DNA from: Acidobacteriaceae bacterium
Lineage (GTDB): Bacteria > Acidobacteriota > Terriglobia > Terriglobales > Acidobacteriaceae
Reading direction: 5' to 3'
DNA: 20,120 bases
Assembly: GCA_003133425.1 (NCBI GenBank)
Contig: PKXI01000372.1
Span: forward strand, 1-20,120
In this document: positions 16,801 to 20,120 of the stretch, piece by piece
Numbering within the stretch: the first letter of the stretch is position 1
Layout: each line of letters opens with the position of its first letter
Position numbers and translations under genes: made by a program
Notes under the pieces: generated by a model
Told to the model about the DNA's origin: nothing
What the model saw: only the letters and a program-made list of their open reading frames with translations
Database searches by the model: none

Positions 16801-18166
16801 TAATTACGAACTTTCGCAGTCATACCTTCAACGCGCCAAGGCCGCCGGGGCGCCGGATACTGAGGTGCGAATCGGACTTGCCAACAACTATCTCGCGTTG
16901 GGAGACACCGCCAGGGCGCAGGCCCAGCTTGCGGCGGTCAGCGCCTCCGCAGATGGCGCACCTGATTACCAGTATCTGTTGGCCGAGGCTAATGTATACC
17001 GCCAGCAGCATCACGACGCCCAGGCACTGACTTCGTTCGCGCAGGCGTCCAACGCTGAAGGTGAAGATCAAACAGCCCAACAGGCTCTGCTTCAGGCTGG
17101 AGCCGACGAGGGATTGAGAGTCACTCCCGTCGTGAGCCTGCTTTCCGACTTTTCGGTAGAACCTATCTTCGAAGATGCGACGGTTTATGTTTTGGATTCC
17201 AAGCTGGATGCGGCGTTCGCAGTGCCGAGCTCCGATACCGCTCATCTTCCACCACCGCGTTCTTCCCTCGAGATGCAATGGACCAACGCATACCATCTGC
17301 ACCTGGGTCATCTGCCCACGACGAGTGGCTTTTTCCAGGTACGCAACGCCAGGGGCGAGATATCGGTGCCGAGCACGAACTCAATTGTCAGTCGCGCTAC
17401 AACCGATTACACGTTCAACGTGGGGTTGAATCCAACCATCAATATCGGTAGAAACGTGTTGACATTCAATAGCGGCGTTCAGGCAACAATTCGCCGTGAT
17501 TCCGCGTCTCCGGTTGCGATGAATCAGAACCTGTTTCGCGTGTTCACTTACGTGTCAACAAGTTCATTTTTCAACGCGATTTCGGTGAGCGGGTATTTCA
17601 TTCGTGAGTCAGGTCCGTTCACCGAAAGCAATCAACACTCGCAGGCACTTACCGGTGCGATTGAGTTCCGCGTCGGGTCGCCATGGGGCAAGACTGCTCT
17701 GGTGACTGGCTGGGGAACCAATGATCAGCAGTTCTCGCCGGTGCATTTTGAAGATTACCTGACCTCTTCCTATGTTGGTATCGAGCGCCGCTTTGGAGAG
17801 CGGCTGAACGTTAGAGCTGTGGTTGAGGACTTGCGGGCGTGGCGAGTAGTGGAAACGAAGTCCGCGATTGCACAGAATCTACGTCCGGCTGGCACCGTCA
17901 ATTTCACTCCTAACCGTAACTGGAATCTGCAGGTTTCAACTGCCTACTCCAGCAGCAGAGGTTTTCACGTCTACGACGCCATGCAAAATGGCTTTTCTAT
18001 CTCGTATGCGAGGCCGTTCCGCCGCAAGTTCAATGACGATTCCGGAACCGTTGTCCTGCAATACCCTATTCGGTTCTCGGCAGGCCTGCAAGAGGTAACT
18101 TTTTTCAACTTTACGGGAGCTCAAAATCAGCAGTTCAGACCTTATGTGCGCATCAGTCTATTTTGA
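13811..18166 (+). CDS. giant TPR protein with C-terminal outer-membrane beta-barrel (BcsC/PgaA/PelB-like exporter)
   Basis: 1451 residues. The ATG at 13811 follows GGTGATC, which matches the extended anti-SD at normal spacing. The signal peptide core (IALMFAFVVAACGVDAQ, 54-70) comes after an unusual 50-residue polar N-terminus, so a later start cannot be excluded. Residues about 100-1090 are consecutive TPR-like helix pairs (repeated A-x2-LG-x2-Y and A-P-N/D-D-P patterns). After a linker (about 1104-1145), the last 300 residues have alternating hydrophobic/polar strands, many Arg/Asn/Tyr turns and a C-terminal ...VRISLF with terminal Phe, the signature recognised by the BAM machinery. TPR scaffold plus 14-16-strand barrel is the layout of BcsC, PgaA and PelB, which carry exopolysaccharide through the periplasm and outer membrane. 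BcsC is about 1150 residues, so this one is large. A GT4 gene follows after 12 bp, probably in one operon. No synthase is adjacent. Confidence 0.88.
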   Translation: MVHRTFTAVMHLLGMHQESGVHLQPTSNALSGSNEPSLHRAGAPLIAGLEFRKIALMFAFVVAACGVDAQTYNVGPDASKGQQAQTSQTQSPDQPLGWGSNIQNARLARAAQLALQQGNHALALDYAQRAAQAAPNDPQLWFLLGYAARLSGRYPLSVDAYSRGLRLSPASLEGLSGLAQAYSLMGHTEDAERLLKQVIASDPRRSDDALLLGDLYMRSADYANALDSLGRAERIHPGARSELLMALCYQHLKQIDLASQYLELAKRHAPDDPDVQRTMAGYYRDAGNYSEAISALKSIRKPKPDVIAELAYTFQLDGKLEDSARLYSESANVAPKDLGLQLSAAQAEVAIGSMEKANSFLDRAAGLDANHYRLHAIRGEIAKFKERDPEAVREYRAALASLPASPAEGELFGIQLHMELMELYKNLADEGAAHDQLQIAQSEINGLNDQASGRAQFLRLRALIRTSAGDAEGALEDIKSALAINAHDRDDLQLNGDILLKLWRIEDAITAYKQVLAIDAVNQFALTSLGYASRAAGRDQEAEKYFQRLAQTHPSLYVPYLALGDLYAAQREFPRAETSYSKGYALAPGKALILAGGMNAAIEAHNLNLAGTWLSRVTTEMEKEPQVLREKERYLSFKGEYQESADVGREAIKALPRDRDVVVYLGYDLLHLGKYDELLTLTTEYVDILPKEPDIPLLQGYVHKHAGLFDQARQDFAETLNRDPEVVTAYVNRGYMLNDLHQAQAAAADFESALKREPGNGEAHLGLAYASLDLRKPQVALRQAELAEHALGDSRDVHVIRATAYGRQNMLTEAVSEYRAALKFTPDDGALHLGLGNALFAERQYHDAIDELAIALKDSPDNAYAYALLARSYANLQDRDHALQNVQLAEQHAQLSPTATNNSKSDQSDIYISTGEALSALGDHAAAMERFRKALAVLDSDRVGVRLAIAQLMAHQGQSEDAERQIALALMEGQTGETAPPSGPQFIAAADVFRSIHNYELSQSYLQRAKAAGAPDTEVRIGLANNYLALGDTARAQAQLAAVSASADGAPDYQYLLAEANVYRQQHHDAQALTSFAQASNAEGEDQTAQQALLQAGADEGLRVTPVVSLLSDFSVEPIFEDATVYVLDSKLDAAFAVPSSDTAHLPPPRSSLEMQWTNAYHLHLGHLPTTSGFFQVRNARGEISVPSTNSIVSRATTDYTFNVGLNPTINIGRNVLTFNSGVQATIRRDSASPVAMNQNLFRVFTYVSTSSFFNAISVSGYFIRESGPFTESNQHSQALTGAIEFRVGSPWGKTALVTGWGTNDQQFSPVHFEDYLTSSYVGIERRFGERLNVRAVVEDLRAWRVVETKSAIAQNLRPAGTVNFTPNRNWNLQVSTAYSSSRGFHVYDAMQNGFSISYARPFRRKFNDDSGTVVLQYPIRFSAGLQEVTFFNFTGAQNQQFRPYVRISLF

Positions 18167-18178
18167 AGGCGGGATCCG

Positions 18179-19624
18179 ATGAGAATTTGCCTAGTTGCGA
18201 CCTTTCCTCCAAGTGGACGGCAGTTGAACGAGTATGCCTTTCACATTGCGCAGGCACTGCAGTGTAATCCTGACGTCGAATTGACGATTCTCGCCGACGA
18301 ACTGGATGACTATGACTTTGCAACCGACGAGCACGGTAATTCGCTGAAGGCGAATCAGATGTCAGAGTTGGCGGGGTTCAATGTAATTCGTTGCTGGAAA
18401 TTTGGAAGTCTTGCAACTACGGTGCGCTTGTTAAGGGCCATCCGGCAATTGAAGCCAGACGTCGTATGGTACAACCTTGTCTTCTCCAGCTTTGCAACTC
18501 CCGAGAACCCTGTTGCTGCATTTGCAGGACTCTTTGCGCCTGCTCTGACGCGGGCCGCCGGCTTTTTCACGCATATAACTTTGCACCACATCATTGAACA
18601 TGTAGATTTTGCTGGCGCCGGAGTTCGGCGGGAGAAGCTATTTCGAATCGGGACGACTCTGGCTACCAAAGCTTTGCTGAGGGCGCACTCAGTTTCTGTG
18701 CTGCTTCCCCGCTACCGCAGCACCCTGATTGAGAAGTACTCCGCTCAAAATGTGCTGCTGGGTACACACGGAACATTTGCGTCAATTCCTAGCTCTCCTG
18801 ATTTTACGAAGCGTGGCAATCCGGATCTGCGCATCCTGGCGATCGGGCACTGGGGGACGTACAAGCGGCTGGAAACGTTGATGGAGGCATTCCCAATTGT
18901 TCTTGAGAAGGTCCCAAATGCCAGGCTGATTATTGCCGGCGCAAACCACCACACGAAGGCTGGATATTGGGAGTCGATACGTGACGCACAGCCTGCTGAG
19001 CTGCCAATTGAGTTCCGCGGATACATTCCAGAAGAAGCAATTCCCGAGCTCTTTCAGTCAACGTCGATCCTGGCGTTGCCTTACGACTCAGCAACCGGAT
19101 CGAGCGGCCCGGCTCATCAGGCATGTGAGTACGGAGTTCCAATTGTATGTGTCGACATAGAGGAATTCCGGGAAATGGCAGCGGGCGAAGATATGGCTAT
19201 CCGCTTCTACAAAAAGGGTAATGCAGTCGAGTTAGCCGAGCAACTCATTGCCATTCTGCAATCTACGGAGCTGCAACAAAGCATGGCGAGTCACAACTTT
19301 GCAGCTGGGGTTGAGATGACTATGACCAGCGTAATCAAAAACTATCTTCGCTGGTTCGAGCTCCAGAAATGCAAGAGAGCGATGCGCACTGGAGGAGTTA
19401 TTCCAGGATTACGGCGCCTTTCGGTTGGTACTCCGCGGGCCAGCGTAGCTTCAGCTGACTGGCACGTGCCACCGGCTTTGTTAGTGCAGCAGAAAAAAGA
19501 CATGAATACCGGTCAAGAGAGCAATCCAGCGGGAAATTATACCCAAGTCGACAATGGGCTTGATTCTTTCGTATGGACTAATCCCCCGAATCTAAAGGAT
19601 CAGTCAAATGGCGACTTGGATTAG
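18179..19624 (+). CDS. GT4-like glycosyltransferase with long C-terminal tail
   Basis: 481 residues. The ATG at 18179 lies 12 bp after the TPR-barrel gene with AAGG about 9 bases upstream, so the two are likely co-transcribed. The N-terminal Rossmann domain starts MRICLVATFPPSGRQLNEYA, with YAFHIAQAL as the acceptor-side helix. The C-terminal domain has LRILAIGHWGTYKRLETLMEAF (about 217-238), ARLIIAGANHH, FRGYIPEEAIPELFQSTSILALPYDSATGSSGP and HQACEYGVPIVCVDIEEFREMA. This is the GT-B fold of family GT4, using a nucleotide-sugar donor in the cytoplasm. The usual E-x7-E of many GT4 enzymes reads T-x7-Q here, as in the subgroup with a serine-rich donor loop. After about residue 400 comes an 80-residue polar, probably disordered tail ending in SNGDLD. 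The hydrophobic stretch 110-140 may help membrane association. Donor and acceptor are unknown. Confidence 0.9.
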   Translation: MRICLVATFPPSGRQLNEYAFHIAQALQCNPDVELTILADELDDYDFATDEHGNSLKANQMSELAGFNVIRCWKFGSLATTVRLLRAIRQLKPDVVWYNLVFSSFATPENPVAAFAGLFAPALTRAAGFFTHITLHHIIEHVDFAGAGVRREKLFRIGTTLATKALLRAHSVSVLLPRYRSTLIEKYSAQNVLLGTHGTFASIPSSPDFTKRGNPDLRILAIGHWGTYKRLETLMEAFPIVLEKVPNARLIIAGANHHTKAGYWESIRDAQPAELPIEFRGYIPEEAIPELFQSTSILALPYDSATGSSGPAHQACEYGVPIVCVDIEEFREMAAGEDMAIRFYKKGNAVELAEQLIAILQSTELQQSMASHNFAAGVEMTMTSVIKNYLRWFELQKCKRAMRTGGVIPGLRRLSVGTPRASVASADWHVPPALLVQQKKDMNTGQESNPAGNYTQVDNGLDSFVWTNPPNLKDQSNGDLD

Positions 19625-19691
19625 TCAAAACCGCATCTTTGGATGCATTCAATCGAGGCGACGAACGCGAAGTGTGCTGCCGAAAAGTACC

Positions 19692-19705
19692 AGCCAGTTC
19701 TGGCT
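19692..19705 (+). terminator. weak hairpin after the GT4 gene
   Basis: AGCCAG-TT-CTGGCT is a perfect 14-bp palindrome followed by CGTTTGTCTG, which is only moderately T-rich. It lies 67 bp after the GT4 stop codon and before the lipoprotein gene, so it could end the TPR-barrel/GT4 transcript. Confidence 0.3.
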
Positions 19706-19738
19706 CGTTTGTCTGTCGGGATTATTGGACAAGGATGC

Positions 19739-19752
19739 TCCCCTTTAGGGGA
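19739..19752 (+). repeat. short hairpin just before the lipoprotein ribosome site
   Basis: TCCCC-TTTA-GGGGA, a 5-bp GC-rich stem, ends a few bases before the AAAGGA ribosome site (19756-19761) of the gene starting at 19769. It might affect translation of that gene, or be chance. Confidence 0.25.
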
Positions 19753-19768
19753 TTGAAAGGAAAACACC

Positions 19769-20120
19769 ATGGCAATGGCCAGCGTTCGCAGATCTCTTTA
19801 CCGGATTCCCTCCTTTATGACCTTCAGCCTTCTGCTGCCCCTGCTGTTGAGTGGATGCGGAGGCAGCTTCAGTGCTACATCTTCCGCGCCAACCGTGGCG
19901 ATTACCGCTAATCCCACTTCGATCACCATGGGGAGTGCATCCACTTTGACCGTGACTGCAACGAATGCCACCCAGGTAACGGTGACCGGAAGCGACGGCA
20001 CCAGGTATACCTTGCAGCCTAACGGTGGAACCCAGTCAGTGAATCCAACGTCGACGACTACTTACACGGCAGGCGCGACCGGGACCGGGGGAACAACCTC
20101 AGCGAGCGCGATCTTGACGG
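19769..20120 (+). CDS. Ig-like domain lipoprotein, partial (runs off the right edge)
   Basis: An open frame from the ATG at 19769 (AAAGGA about 8 bases upstream) to the window end, 117 codons with no stop. Residues 1-30 are a lipoprotein signal: basic RRSLYR, a hydrophobic run FSLLLPLLL, then the lipobox LSGC with the lipidated Cys at 30. After a short Ser-rich linker comes an Ig-like unit, TVAITANPTSITMGSASTL ... TNATQVTVTGSDG ... TSTTTYTAGATGTGG. This is the Thr/Ser/Gly-rich repeat type common in acidobacterial surface lipoproteins, which usually carry several copies. A membrane-anchored surface or periplasmic binding protein is likely. It has its own 5' region of 144 bp after the GT4 gene, so it may be a separate transcript. 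The function of the missing C-terminal part is unknown. Confidence 0.85.
   Translation, partial: MAMASVRRSLYRIPSFMTFSLLLPLLLSGCGGSFSATSSAPTVAITANPTSITMGSASTLTVTATNATQVTVTGSDGTRYTLQPNGGTQSVNPTSTTTYTAGATGTGGTTSASAILT

Noticed and set aside
19639..19911. 90-codon plus-strand open frame at the right end
   Set aside because: It overlaps the lipoprotein gene in another frame; the lipobox frame from 19769 has the ribosome site and a coherent domain.

Overview
The window looks like chromosomal DNA of an acidobacterium (Terriglobia/Acidobacteriaceae type). This is judged by eye from four traits: GC in the mid-50s per cent, frequent GTG/TTG starts behind GGAGG-type ribosome binding sites, secreted proteins built from bacterial Ig-like repeats, and a cell-surface polysaccharide gene set of the kind common there. 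No rRNA, tRNA, CRISPR array or intact insertion sequence is visible. Apart from the first 1.1 kb the window reads as one accessory exopolysaccharide/glycoconjugate region.

Layout. 1-1131: gene-poor, with two small hairpins. 1132-2436 (+): secreted protein with two near-identical Ig-like domains and a beta-rich C-terminal domain. 2514-6369 (-): a group transcribed leftwards, in the order flippase (with an extra C-terminal ParB/sulfiredoxin-like domain), STAS-domain protein, small secreted/anchored low-complexity protein, thymidylate-kinase-like P-loop kinase. 6563-7561 (+): secreted GH99-like protein, divergent from the flippase and separated by a strong bidirectional hairpin from the next group. 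7751-13208 (-): an operon with two 4-bp GTGA overlaps, in the order PTPS-related polytopic membrane protein (probable GT-C type glycosyltransferase), NTF2-like/FxLyD-like exported protein, Ig-like exported protein, small exported protein, GT2 polyprenyl-phosphate-type glycosyltransferase. 13209-13810: a 600-bp divergent regulatory gap with inverted repeats. 13811-18166 (+): a 1451-residue TPR plus outer-membrane beta-barrel protein, followed 12 bp later by a GT4 glycosyltransferase (18179-19624). 19769 to the right edge (+): an Ig-like lipoprotein that runs off the window.

How the genes may work together (inference). The GT2 enzyme would load a sugar on polyprenyl phosphate and the GT-C-like membrane protein would use that donor outside the cytoplasmic membrane, helped by three exported beta-rich proteins. 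The GT4 enzyme would add a sugar in the cytoplasm. The flippase would move a lipid-linked oligosaccharide, perhaps under control of its fused ParB-like domain and the neighbouring STAS protein. The TPR/barrel protein (BcsC/PgaA/PelB-like layout) would be the outer-membrane exit. The GH99-like enzyme could trim the product and the Ig-like proteins could bind it. No polymerase (Wzy), BcsA-type synthase, Wza or Wzc is present here, so the locus is incomplete in this window or works in an unusual way.

Most striking points: the flippase-ParB-like fusion, the STAS protein with Arg at the phospho-serine position, the translation-coupled GT-C/secreted-protein/GT2 operon, and the very large TPR-barrel exporter without a recognisable synthase beside it.
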